From Deltaproteobacteria bacterium (GTDB taxonomy: Bacteria > Desulfobacterota > JAENJC01): a DNA stretch of 15,534 bases. The notes below the pieces were generated by a model. That model saw only the letters and a list, made by a program, of their open reading frames with translations. It was not told the origin of the DNA and did not search any database. The position numbers were made by a program, and so were the translations under genes. Where the stretch lies: positions 1 to 15,534 of the forward strand of contig JACQYJ010000060.1 of NCBI GenBank assembly GCA_016208525.1, written 5' to 3'. Positions 7,953 to 14,727 of this stretch are shown here, in pieces. The stretch's first letter is position 1; each line of letters begins with the position of its first letter.

Positions 7953-9016
7953 ATCTGATTAAAGCCACCCCTCATACCCTCCGGGTGCGAGAACCTCTTC
8001 GAGGCCTCAACCCTCTCCCCGTGAGGGGCAATGAGACTCATGATATAAATAAAACCGGTCTCCTCCTTGCCTTTGCATACCCTGACAGGATCGCCAAGAG
8101 AAGGTCTGGAGGAGAGGGGCGTTATCTCCTTGCGAATGGGCGCGGGGCCTTTTTCCCCAGGCCTGAACCTTTATCTTCTGAGGAATATATAGTAGCTGCC
8201 AGCCTCGACGGCAGGGAGAGCGAGTCCCGTATCTTCCTTGCCGCGCCTGTAACAGAGGCGGAGCTTTTAGAATACTTTGCGCAGGACATAGTAGATTCAG
8301 AATCAGTAAGCTGGGATTCAGCTCAGAAGTGTGTAGCAGCAAGGAGGCAGAAAAGGCTGTGGAGTCTTGTGCTTTGCGACTCCCCTATAAAAAATCCCAG
8401 GGAAGAATATCTCCTGAAGGCCTTTCTTTCAGGGATAAGGGAGGCTGGACTTGATGCCCTTCCATGGGACAGGGCGGCCGAAACCCTGAGGGCAAGGATA
8501 AATTTCCTGCGCCGGACAGGGGAGGATCTCCCTGAACTTTCCGATGAACACCTTTTGAATAACCTCGACGATTGGCTTGCACCCTGGATTAAGGGGATGA
8601 CACGTCTTGAACATTTAAAAAGGTTGGAACTCCGGAATATTATTATGGGGATGCTGACCTGGAAACAACAGCAGGCCCTCGACAAACTTGCTCCTACGCA
8701 TATCACTGTGCCGAGCGGCTCCCGCATACCTGTAGATTATCTGAGCGGCAAGAAACCGGTACTTGCTGTACGCCTTCAGGAGATGTTCGGCCTCGACAAG
8801 ACGCCTGCCATAGCCAATGGGAAGGCGCCTCTTCTCCTGCACCTGCTTTCACCTGCCGGACGCCCTATGCAGGTAACGGAAGACCTGGCAGGGTTCTGGG
8901 CCAATAGTTATATCCTTGTAAAGAAGGAACTCAAGGGGCGGTATCCAAGGCACTACTGGCCGGACGATCCGCTCATGGCAGAACCCACGAGGAGGGCCGG
9001 GAGGCGCGGGGAATAG
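7907..9016 (+). CDS. hrpB: ATP-dependent helicase HrpB, C-terminal part (same gene after a -1 shift)
   Basis: This frame is open from 7907 and reads through GAGAKKASEQVRRQLNL into KTGLLLAFAYPDRIAKRR, then GRYLLANGRGAFF, and ends with the HrpB C-terminal signature GRYPRHYWPDDPLMAEPTRR. An internal ATG gives no family-like start, so this is not an independent gene. Together with the preceding part the protein would be about 857 residues, near the normal HrpB length, so only one base is in question. The linker translated from about 7970-8045 (TLRVREPLRGLNPLPVRGN) comes from GC-rich, self-complementary DNA and may be a repeat insertion in a tolerant loop. The stop is 3 bases from the convergent polymerase gene's stop. 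Confidence 0.88.
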   Translation, partial: GAGAKKASEQVRRQLNLIKATPHTLRVREPLRGLNPLPVRGNETHDINKTGLLLAFAYPDRIAKRRSGGEGRYLLANGRGAFFPRPEPLSSEEYIVAASLDGRESESRIFLAAPVTEAELLEYFAQDIVDSESVSWDSAQKCVAARRQKRLWSLVLCDSPIKNPREEYLLKAFLSGIREAGLDALPWDRAAETLRARINFLRRTGEDLPELSDEHLLNNLDDWLAPWIKGMTRLEHLKRLELRNIIMGMLTWKQQQALDKLAPTHITVPSGSRIPVDYLSGKKPVLAVRLQEMFGLDKTPAIANGKAPLLLHLLSPAGRPMQVTEDLAGFWANSYILVKKELKGRYPRHYWPDDPLMAEPTRRAGRRGE

Positions 9017-9019
9017 AGA

Positions 9020-10333
9020 TCAAACCTTAATATCCAGCACAGGCAGGCCCAGCCTCTGCCTCCTGTTCTCGCCCTTAAAAAGCTCAGCCTTGCGAACGGC
9101 GACATCTCCACGCTCACCTTCATGCTGGACTTGAAGCTTTGCAGGCAGGCTTGCGCCGTGCTGAACGGTGTGCTTTCCGAACCTTTCTGACAGTCCGTCA
9201 AGAGCGCTGTAAACCCTTGCCATCTTCAGTATCCTGGTGGTATCGTCAAAGAGGGTGAACTGCGCCTTCCTCTCAGCGACCAGCCCGGCCAGGACCACCC
9301 CGGTTGAGCGGTAAAGTGTCCCTGTTTTATATATCTCCAGGAACCCTTCTCTAAGGAGTGCAAACAACTCCGCAGGATATGCAGTGGGACGGCTGATCTT
9401 CATTTCCACTCCTGTATCCCTGAAGTCCTGCTGCCTCAGAAACATGATAAGCTTGTTGGCTGCCAGGTCATAACGTCTTGCCTTTATGCAGGCGTTTTCA
9501 AGGTTTTTGGAAAGCTGGGAAAAGATAAAAACCTCATCCTCGGACGGAGGGGTAAATGTCCGGGTCTTGCTTATGGACTGGTAATCCTTTTTTGGTTCGG
9601 CGACAACCGGATATACGCTCCTCCCGTTAAGCTCGTGCCATATCTCCTGATAAGGCTTTGAGAGGCGCCTCTTTATGAATGTCTCATCCTTACCTGCAAA
9701 CTGGAGGGCTGTAGTTATCCCGAACTTCTTCAGGAACTCCGAGGTATTAGCCCCTATACCCCAGACCTTTCCAACAGGGAGTTTTGAAAGGTAGTTGTGT
9801 ATCTCCCTCCCTGATATCACTGTCAGCCCTTTCGGCTTCCTGTGCTTCGATCCTATTTTTGCCAACACCTTTGAGAGGCTTACCCCAATGGATACGGTGA
9901 TCCCAAGCTCCCTCTCCGCCGTATCCTGTATCTTCTTTGCCAGATCACCGTATGAGCCGTGAAACGTCCTCCTTAGGCCTGTCAGGTCCACAAACGCCTC
10001 ATCAATGGAGTACTCCTCCACATCAGGGGAGAATCGCCTCAGTATCTCGAACATCCTGACCGAGAAGAGGGAGTAGGTCTCATAGTCAGAAGGAAGGATG
10101 ACGGCATCCGGACAGACCCTCTTAACCTCAAAGAGCCTCATCCCCCGCTCCACCCCCCTGCCCTTCGCCTCATAACTGGCGGCAGAGACAATCCCCCGCT
10201 CCTTACCTGTAATAACAGGCTTTCCTTTAAGCTCAGGGTGTATAGCCTGCTCACACGATGCAAAGAATGCGTCAGCGTCAATGTGGAGGATGGCCTTTGG
10301 CCAGGAGTGGATGGTTATGGGTTGGGTGGTCAT
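9020..10333 (-). CDS. dinB: Y-family DNA polymerase (DNA polymerase IV-like)
   Basis: Translesion polymerase, 437 residues. The palm metal-binding motif HIDADAFFASCEQ (residues 17-29) includes the aromatic steric-gate position. YEAKGRGVERGM (54-65) and SIDEAFVDLTG (109-119) with the catalytic Asp-Glu pair follow. The Y-family helix-hairpin region (LPVGKVWGIG) and little-finger domain come after. A QFTLF sequence at about 358-362 fits a sliding-clamp-binding motif. The start at 10333 is chosen because the core begins soon after; longer readings translate the upstream palindromic repeat. No good ribosome-binding site precedes it, so coupling or readthrough from the HEPN gene is possible. No LexA box of the lexA type is found upstream. 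It could alternatively be called UmuC-like, but DinB fits better. Confidence 0.9.
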   Translation of the reverse strand: MTTQPITIHSWPKAILHIDADAFFASCEQAIHPELKGKPVITGKERGIVSAASYEAKGRGVERGMRLFEVKRVCPDAVILPSDYETYSLFSVRMFEILRRFSPDVEEYSIDEAFVDLTGLRRTFHGSYGDLAKKIQDTAERELGITVSIGVSLSKVLAKIGSKHRKPKGLTVISGREIHNYLSKLPVGKVWGIGANTSEFLKKFGITTALQFAGKDETFIKRRLSKPYQEIWHELNGRSVYPVVAEPKKDYQSISKTRTFTPPSEDEVFIFSQLSKNLENACIKARRYDLAANKLIMFLRQQDFRDTGVEMKISRPTAYPAELFALLREGFLEIYKTGTLYRSTGVVLAGLVAERKAQFTLFDDTTRILKMARVYSALDGLSERFGKHTVQHGASLPAKLQVQHEGERGDVAVRKAELFKGENRRQRLGLPVLDIKV

Positions 10334-10344
10334 GATTGTTATTT

Positions 10345-10410
10345 TTGTAGGGGCACGGCATGCCGTGCCCCTACCAGCGAGAGGGGGAGGGGCAAGCCCT
10401 GCCCCTACAA
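10345..10410. repeat. 66-bp palindromic REP/MITE-like element between the HEPN gene and dinB
   Basis: The element is bounded by TTGTAGGGGCA (10345-10355) and its exact reverse complement (10400-10410). Inside, 10347-10374 is a perfect 28-bp palindrome centred on GGCATGCC. A second hairpin, GGGGCA / TGCCCC with a 5-base loop, spans 10389-10405. It occupies nearly the whole 80-bp gap between the HEPN stop (10414) and the dinB start (10333). GTAGGGGC-type palindromes are a common class of dispersed bacterial repeat. It may stabilise or terminate the upstream transcript; that is inference. Confidence 0.8.
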
Positions 10411-10413
10411 CTC

Positions 10414-10818
10414 CTATTTTCTGACAACCTTCTCCGCCCACTTTATCGCCTTTTCAGCAAATGACACGGCTTCTGTCACATCACTTTCAGATATTTCACC
10501 CCAGTAGCCTGGGTAGCGGGTTTCAACGGCATATGGCGTAAGTACGCCGATATCAGACAGTTCGGAAGGCACGGAAGTTCCGGCATTTTCAAGAATTTCA
10601 AGGAGGTCTTGCAGGTCATGAGTAAAAGGAAAGTCTACTTTGCGAAAGAGCAGGACAGCCTTAACGGCCTTTTCTACGGCCTGCTGAGAATGGAAGCAAA
10701 TCTGTTCGGCCAGGATATCTTGATTCAACCCAAGCTTTGCAAGCTTTAAATCGCTTTGTGCATGTAGGAGCCATTCTTGCGGCGAAGCGGGTATACGACC
10801 TTTACGCGGCGGATTCAT
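10414..10818 (-). CDS. HEPN domain protein, partner of the MNT nucleotidyltransferase
   Basis: A 134-residue HEPN-domain protein (PF05168-like). Visible family features are WLLHAQSDLKLAKLGL, HSQQAVEKAVKAVL (residues 43-56), FPFTHDLQDLL (63-73) and the VETRYPG segment (98-104). HEPN/MNT pairs are a recognised toxin-antitoxin-like class in which the nucleotidyltransferase can modify the HEPN RNase. The Rx4-6H RNase motif of active HEPN toxins is not evident here; the nearest arrangement is R-x7-H in RKVDFPFTH. RNase activity is therefore uncertain. The start at 10818 overlaps the upstream gene by 17 bases and has a GGGAGAG ribosome-binding site 6 bases before it. Confidence 0.88.
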   Translation of the reverse strand: MNPPRKGRIPASPQEWLLHAQSDLKLAKLGLNQDILAEQICFHSQQAVEKAVKAVLLFRKVDFPFTHDLQDLLEILENAGTSVPSELSDIGVLTPYAVETRYPGYWGEISESDVTEAVSFAEKAIKWAEKVVRK

Positions 10819-11137
10819 AAACTACTCTCCCGTTTTTAATGGCCTCTCTGTAAATCAGACCGGGAGTATCAGCTGTTTCAGCCAAGACATCTTCCTGAAC
10901 AACCAGGATATCAATCGGCATTAATATGCCTTTCAAGGCCCTGCGAATCCTGATGCTCTCTTTTCGAGGATTTTCAACCTCTCTTTCCACCACCAGCACG
11001 TCAAGGTCGCTGTTCACGTTCATATTGCCGGTGACATAGGAGCCAAAGAGGATGACCTTACGAGGATTACTGAGTTCTATGATCTTTTCGATAACAGCCT
11101 TGACTTTTTGTGGTGTCACTTCCCATGCAGCCGCCAT
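10802..11137 (-). CDS. MNT-family nucleotidyltransferase (partner of HEPN protein)
   Basis: A 111-residue minimal nucleotidyltransferase of the polymerase beta fold. The signature FGSYVTGNMNVNSDLDVLVV (residues 31-50) gives the GS loop and two catalytic aspartates (D44, D46), and D75 in MPIDILVV fits the third. Proteins of this size lack other domains and pair with HEPN genes, as here, where the stop overlaps the HEPN start. In characterised MNT/HEPN systems the enzyme AMPylates its HEPN partner; I infer the same role. An AGGAGAAG ribosome-binding site lies 2 bases before the ATG. All catalytic residues appear intact. Confidence 0.9.
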   Translation of the reverse strand: MAAAWEVTPQKVKAVIEKIIELSNPRKVILFGSYVTGNMNVNSDLDVLVVEREVENPRKESIRIRRALKGILMPIDILVVQEDVLAETADTPGLIYREAIKNGRVVYESAA

Positions 11138-11250
11138 AACTTCTCCTATTTTAAAGGTGATCTAAAATCATATCTCAAAACATAGCATATTGTGACGTTG
11201 CAAGACAACTACCTTACCCCGGCCTCCATCCTACGTGTGTCCGAAGCAGC

Positions 11251-11610
11251 TTACATCTTTTTAACTTTATTTATGCCGAGGCTTATCACCAAGGCATCAT
11301 CTATCTCATTTAGCTTGTCGTCAGGGAGAGTCCCTCTGTATTTGACCAACCGTCCCTTGTCCACTGTTCTTACCTGATTGCACTGAATAAAACTGTCTTT
11401 GATAATGCCGCCCTGCCCTTTTTTTACAGCCACCAGAACAGGGAATACCTTTTTAACGTTCTCACTACCTGTTATGGTTGCAACTATTGTCACGGGAGAA
11501 ACGTTGTTGGCAATATCATTCTGAATTACCATGCACGGCCTTCGTTTCCCCTGTTCTGACCCCCTTGCCGGCTCCAGGTCAACATCGTATATATCTCCCC
11601 TTTTTATCAT
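11251..11610 (-). CDS. mazF: MazF/PemK-type mRNA interferase toxin
   Basis: A 119-residue endoribonuclease toxin of the MazF/PemK family, which cleaves mRNA at short sequences. The N-terminal IKRGDIYDVDLEPARGSEQG block and RRPCMVIQND are diagnostic. R24 and T47 align with the catalytic Arg and Thr of Bacillus-type MazF. A VATITG segment and a C-terminal LNEIDDALVISLGI helix complete the fold. The ATG overlaps the stop of the upstream antitoxin gene by 4 bases, the usual antitoxin-first order. The target sequence cannot be predicted from what is seen. Confidence 0.93.
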   Translation of the reverse strand: MIKRGDIYDVDLEPARGSEQGKRRPCMVIQNDIANNVSPVTIVATITGSENVKKVFPVLVAVKKGQGGIIKDSFIQCNQVRTVDKGRLVKYRGTLPDDKLNEIDDALVISLGINKVKKM

Positions 11611-11855
11611 AGACCCTCACCTGCAATATGTTCCCACTCCTTACATACCTTTAAATCCAGCTCCGAATTTTCCATATACCCTTCGGCCAGGACCTTTCTG
11701 AACTCCTCTCCCTCAACCTCTTTTATATACCTTGTCAGGGCGTCTCTAACTATTTCGCTCCTGTTCCGATGCTGCTTTGCGGCAATCACTGATGCCTTTG
11801 CAAGTAACACCTTCGGCACATTCATTGTTATCTTTTCCAATCCCCTGCTCAGCAT
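11607..11855 (-). CDS. Ribbon-helix-helix antitoxin (MazE/EndoAI-like)
   Basis: An 82-residue protein with an N-terminal ribbon-helix-helix DNA-binding domain: EKITMNVPKVLLAKASVIA then RNRSEIVRDALTRYIKE. The acidic C-terminal tail (residues ~50-82) would bind and neutralise MazF. It overlaps mazF by 4 bases. The start at 11855 has a GGGAGG ribosome-binding site 5 bases upstream. A promoter and nested inverted repeats upstream (11867-11918) fit autoregulation by the antitoxin, as is usual for the family. Confidence 0.9.
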   Translation of the reverse strand: MLSRGLEKITMNVPKVLLAKASVIAAKQHRNRSEIVRDALTRYIKEVEGEEFRKVLAEGYMENSELDLKVCKEWEHIAGEGL

Positions 11856-11866
11856 ACATACCTCCC

Positions 11867-11918
11867 GTGAATATAATGATATGTATTAAATATACATCTA
11901 ATATTCACATTATGTCAA
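11867..11918 (-). promoter_or_regulatory. mazEF promoter with nested inverted-repeat operator
   Basis: On the minus strand TTGACA (11913-11918) and TATATT (11889-11894) are 18 bases apart. An inner inverted repeat ATGTAT-N5-ATACAT (11881-11897) covers the -10. An outer inverted repeat GTGAATAT (11867-11874) / ATATTCAC (11901-11908) surrounds it. Two concentric half-site pairs suit cooperative binding of ribbon-helix-helix dimers. The leader to the ATG at 11855 is about 27 bases. Confidence 0.6.
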
Positions 11919-11945
11919 TACTAACAGCCATCTATGCCAAAACCC

Positions 11946-12539
11946 TCACCCATATTTCCTCACCACTGCCGTGACCACCCCTGCAACTTTGAGCTCGTTC
12001 TTAGGTATGATAGGCTTGTATTTGGGGTTTGCAGGTATCAGGGCCACACCCTCTCCCCTCTTTTTCAGGTACTTCATTGTCCACTGGCCGTCCACCTCTG
12101 CAATAACGATATCGCCGCTCTTTGGGGTCTGCCCTCTGTCCACTATGACCATGTCGCCTGGGAGTATCCCAGCCTCGGACATGGAATCACCAGACACCCT
12201 GAGTAGGAATGTAGCTGCCCGGTTCTGAATAAGCATGTCGTCAAGCGATATATTGTCCGCCAGTTCCTCTTCGGCAGGGCTTGGGAACCCGGCCTCCACA
12301 GTGCCCAGAATCTTTACAGGATACGCTATGGAACCTGGTATAAGTCTTCCGGTCTTGTCCCTTTCAAGTACATTTATCTCCTCAAGCCTTGAAACAAGCT
12401 TGGATACCGCATTCTTGGAACTTAGCCCCAGGATCTCCCCTATCTCTGAAAAGCTCGGCATCCTGCCTGTTTTCTGGTAAAACCCTGATATAGCATCACT
12501 CCTGGATTTTAGCTTCTCTTTTTGTATTCCATCTTTCAT
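11946..12539 (-). CDS. lexA: LexA repressor
   Basis: SOS repressor and self-cleaving protease, 197 residues from the chosen start. The N-terminal winged-helix region includes GRMPSFSEIGEILGLSS (residues 25-41). The cleavage site is the A83-G84 bond in GTVEAGFPSP. The catalytic serine is S119 in VSGDSM and the lysine is K156 in WTMKYL, the same numbers as in E. coli LexA. The start at 12539 is chosen because a consensus promoter ends 7 bases upstream; the longer reading from 12644 would begin upstream of that promoter. There is no ribosome-binding site, consistent with a leaderless transcript. Upstream GAAC-N4-GTTC indicates autorepression through a box of the Gram-positive type. Confidence 0.95.
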   Translation of the reverse strand: MKDGIQKEKLKSRSDAISGFYQKTGRMPSFSEIGEILGLSSKNAVSKLVSRLEEINVLERDKTGRLIPGSIAYPVKILGTVEAGFPSPAEEELADNISLDDMLIQNRAATFLLRVSGDSMSEAGILPGDMVIVDRGQTPKSGDIVIAEVDGQWTMKYLKKRGEGVALIPANPKYKPIIPKNELKVAGVVTAVVRKYG

Positions 12540-12546
12540 GAGGGTA

Positions 12547-12575
12547 ATTATAGGTGAACGTTTGTTCACTGTCAA
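12547..12575 (-). promoter_or_regulatory. lexA promoter, perfect -35/-10 consensus
   Basis: On the minus strand TTGACA (12570-12575) and TATAAT (12547-12552) are both perfect and 17 bases apart. The A of the lexA ATG (12539) is 8 bases past the -10 hexamer, which is where transcription should start. Confidence 0.85.
12554..12569. promoter_or_regulatory. LexA box (SOS operator) inside the lexA promoter spacer
   Basis: GTGAAC-GTTT-GTTCAC contains the GAAC-N4-GTTC core of the Bacillus-type SOS box, with two further symmetric base pairs on each side. It fills all but one base of the 17-bp spacer between -35 and -10, so LexA binding would block RNA polymerase directly. Confidence 0.85.
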
Positions 12576-12666
12576 GGGGAATTTCTGAAAATGACCTTCC
12601 TGCCTTGACATCTTCTCTGCCGTGTGTGATTTTATATATATCACCTAAACCTGAGAGGCAGGGGGA

Positions 12667-12723
12667 ATGCTTTCAGTATCAGGGATAATGCAGCAGCTTA
12701 AAGAGCTGGAGGGATTGACTTAG
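12667..12723 (+). CDS. Possible 18-codon leader ORF upstream of the YihY-family gene
   Basis: ATG at 12667, GAGG about 9 bases upstream, stop TAG at 12721-12723, only 2 bases before the yihY ATG. The peptide is MLSVSGIMQQLKELEGLT. The yihY ribosome-binding candidate GGAGGG lies inside it, so translation of the two could be coupled. It may equally be the chance remnant of another gene; I do not recognise it. Confidence 0.25.
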   Translation: MLSVSGIMQQLKELEGLT

Positions 12724-12725
12724 AA

Positions 12726-13559
12726 ATGGGGAAAAAGGGAAAGGGCTCTATGATTATCAAGTTTATCAGGGATATAGGAAACAGGCTTTACAAGCACGAC
12801 ATCCTCACCTATGCCGCCTCCCTTTCATTCTATACGCTCCTTTCCTTTATCCCCCTCATATTCATTGCCATAGCAGCCGTTGGCGAGATGGCAGGCAGAA
12901 ACAGAGTCGTCACGGAACAGGCGGTACAATGGGCAAACATACTCTTCCCTTTTATGACTGGAAGGATGGAGCAAAGCATTTACGATATTGTTAAAAACAG
13001 AGGCCTGTTTGGCGGTATAGGTTTTTTTACCCTCGCCTGGAGCGCCCATATGGTGCTGGCTGAGGGGGAAAAGGTCATAAGGGAGATATTTGGAGTACAT
13101 CAGAAAAGATGGCTTGTCTTTTCCCATGTCATTGCATGGGGAATATTCCTCTTGAGCGTCATTTTTTTTGCAGCTTCCTTCCTGTTTGGACTGTATCTTT
13201 ACAACCTCCTTCCAACTCCTGTTTTAAAGGCCATGGGGCCTTTTATTGACGGTCTCCTGATAAAATACATCCCTACAGTGATGGCTGCCCTGACTCTTGC
13301 CGCAGCATATAAACTGCTCCCGCAAAGAGCTGTTCCTTTATCTGTAGCGCTTACAGGCGGAGTCTCCTTTGCCATCCTGTGGGAAGTGGCCAAAAAACTC
13401 TTATTAATATACGCCGGAAAGGCCCATTACCTCAGCCTGATCTATGGCCCCCTCAGCACACTGATGCTGTTTCTCTTCTTCGTCTATTACTCTGCCCTTC
13501 TGTTCATCATTATCGCTGAATTTCTTGCCTGTACCCTTGATATGAAAGAACACAGGTAG
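12726..13559 (+). CDS. YihY/virulence factor BrkB family membrane protein
   Basis: Inner-membrane protein of 277 residues with about six hydrophobic segments. The family start YAASLSFYTLLSFIPLIFIA is near residues 27-46, and a GGVSFAILWEVAKKLLLIY stretch and YGPLSTLMLFLFFVYYSA lie toward the C-terminus, all typical of the BrkB/YihY family. The family was once annotated as ribonuclease BN, which is not supported; its transport role is unclear. The start at 12726 is used, but Met9 at 12750, with AAAGGG just upstream, is a fair alternative. It runs divergently from lexA and in the same direction as the next two transporter genes. Confidence 0.88.
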   Translation: MGKKGKGSMIIKFIRDIGNRLYKHDILTYAASLSFYTLLSFIPLIFIAIAAVGEMAGRNRVVTEQAVQWANILFPFMTGRMEQSIYDIVKNRGLFGGIGFFTLAWSAHMVLAEGEKVIREIFGVHQKRWLVFSHVIAWGIFLLSVIFFAASFLFGLYLYNLLPTPVLKAMGPFIDGLLIKYIPTVMAALTLAAAYKLLPQRAVPLSVALTGGVSFAILWEVAKKLLLIYAGKAHYLSLIYGPLSTLMLFLFFVYYSALLFIIIAEFLACTLDMKEHR

Positions 13560-13615
13560 TTTATGGAATATAGGTTACAGCTCTCATCCATTGCCCATCG
13601 CCTGCCTCTAATCAT

Positions 13616-13644
13616 TTGACAATCCTTGTATCAGCCGGTATTCT
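13616..13644 (+). promoter_or_regulatory. Promoter of the AI-2E family gene (predicted leaderless)
   Basis: TTGACA (13616-13621), 17-base spacer, TATTCT (13639-13644). The A of the ATG at 13651 is 7 bases past the -10, and no ribosome-binding sequence precedes it. Confidence 0.55.
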
Positions 13645-13650
13645 CCATGT

Positions 13651-14727
13651 ATGGAAAATAAAAAACTCAACAACCTGTTCATATCCTTAGCCATATTAGT
13701 TACCCTGTATCTGAACTATCTGATATTAAAACCGTTCCTGAGCCCTGTCCTGTTAGGGGTGATCTTTTCCATAGTCTTCTATCCCGTTTACCTTAAACTA
13801 CTGAAGTTCACAAAAGGGAAAAAGGGGATAGCATCCTCAGCGGTCTGCCTGCTGGTCACAGTAATAATCATCATCCCTCTTATATTTCTGACGGAATCTA
13901 TTGTAAGTGAGATAATTTCTCTATACGTGCGGATTGACGCAGCTATTCAGGCAGACAGTTATAAAGAGATATTACCCTTCCTTGACGACAAGACGCTGCA
14001 AAACCTCTATCAAAAAGTTAACCGCTACTTAACGGCATTGCAGATAGATACAAAAAATATTTTTCTGAACACTCTAAAAGAAAGCAGCTCCTATGGCATC
14101 AGTATGCTGACCGGCAGCATCAAGAATCTGTCCCTTTTCATTGTAAATCTCTTTCTCATGCTCTTTACAATGTATTACCTGCTCAAAGACAGCAACATGA
14201 TCGCAGCAGAGATAAAGGGCCTGATACCGCTTCCAGAACATCAGAAGGAAAGGATATTTGCAAGGCTCAAGGATATTATCTATGCCACCATATATGGTAC
14301 CCTTGTTGCAGCCACAGTTCAAGGCCTTCTCGGAGGAATCGCCTTCTGGGCCCTCGGGATAAGTTCCCCTGTCTTATGGGGAGTAGTAATGGGGCTACTG
14401 GCTATCTTTCCAGTATTCGGCGCCTTCTTTATCTGGCTCCCGGCATCGGTTATCCTCCTGATTCAGGGGAGTTATTTAAGCGCCATTACCCTGTTACTTT
14501 GGGGAGTCTTTGTTATCAGCATGGTAGACAATCTGATCTGGCCTTTGCTTGTTAGCGGAAGGGCCATGCTCCACCCTCTCGCAACATTCTTCAGCTTCCT
14601 CGGAGGGATTATCGTGTTCGGTCCGATCGGCCTGTTTGTGGGCCCTTTTGTATTTGCCCTGCTCCTTATCCTGCTTGATATAGTTAAAGAAATTAATCAA
14701 CCTGAAAGGGTATCCACCGGAACTTAG
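13651..14727 (+). CDS. AI-2E family transporter
   Basis: Polytopic inner-membrane protein of 358 residues matching the AI-2E/PerM family (PF01594), which includes TqsA and several Na+/H+ antiporter-like members; substrate is not predictable. Hydrophobic segments are grouped as in the family: two or three at the N-terminus, a soluble stretch at about 85-140, then a membrane cluster. LIPLPEHQKERIFARLKDI and GLLGGIAFWALGISSPVLWG precede PLLVSGRAMLHPLATFFSFL and GGIIVFGPIGLFVGP, the most conserved C-terminal part. It is full length. The next gene starts at the base right after its stop codon, so the two are likely cotranscribed. Confidence 0.9.
   Translation: MENKKLNNLFISLAILVTLYLNYLILKPFLSPVLLGVIFSIVFYPVYLKLLKFTKGKKGIASSAVCLLVTVIIIIPLIFLTESIVSEIISLYVRIDAAIQADSYKEILPFLDDKTLQNLYQKVNRYLTALQIDTKNIFLNTLKESSSYGISMLTGSIKNLSLFIVNLFLMLFTMYYLLKDSNMIAAEIKGLIPLPEHQKERIFARLKDIIYATIYGTLVAATVQGLLGGIAFWALGISSPVLWGVVMGLLAIFPVFGAFFIWLPASVILLIQGSYLSAITLLLWGVFVISMVDNLIWPLLVSGRAMLHPLATFFSFLGGIIVFGPIGLFVGPFVFALLLILLDIVKEINQPERVSTGT

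Noticed and set aside
10334..10441. N-terminal extension of the polymerase reading frame
   Set aside because: The extra 36 residues are the translation of the palindromic repeat and the end of the HEPN gene region; the family core starts after 10333.
12605..12640. Plus-strand TTGACA followed by TTTATATATA as a promoter for the YihY-family gene
   Set aside because: The best -10 candidates lie 20-22 bases from the -35, too far; the GTGAT...ATCAC symmetry is short and AT-rich.
12540..12644. Longer LexA start at 12644
   Set aside because: It would include the promoter and operator in the coding sequence and add 35 residues not seen in LexA.
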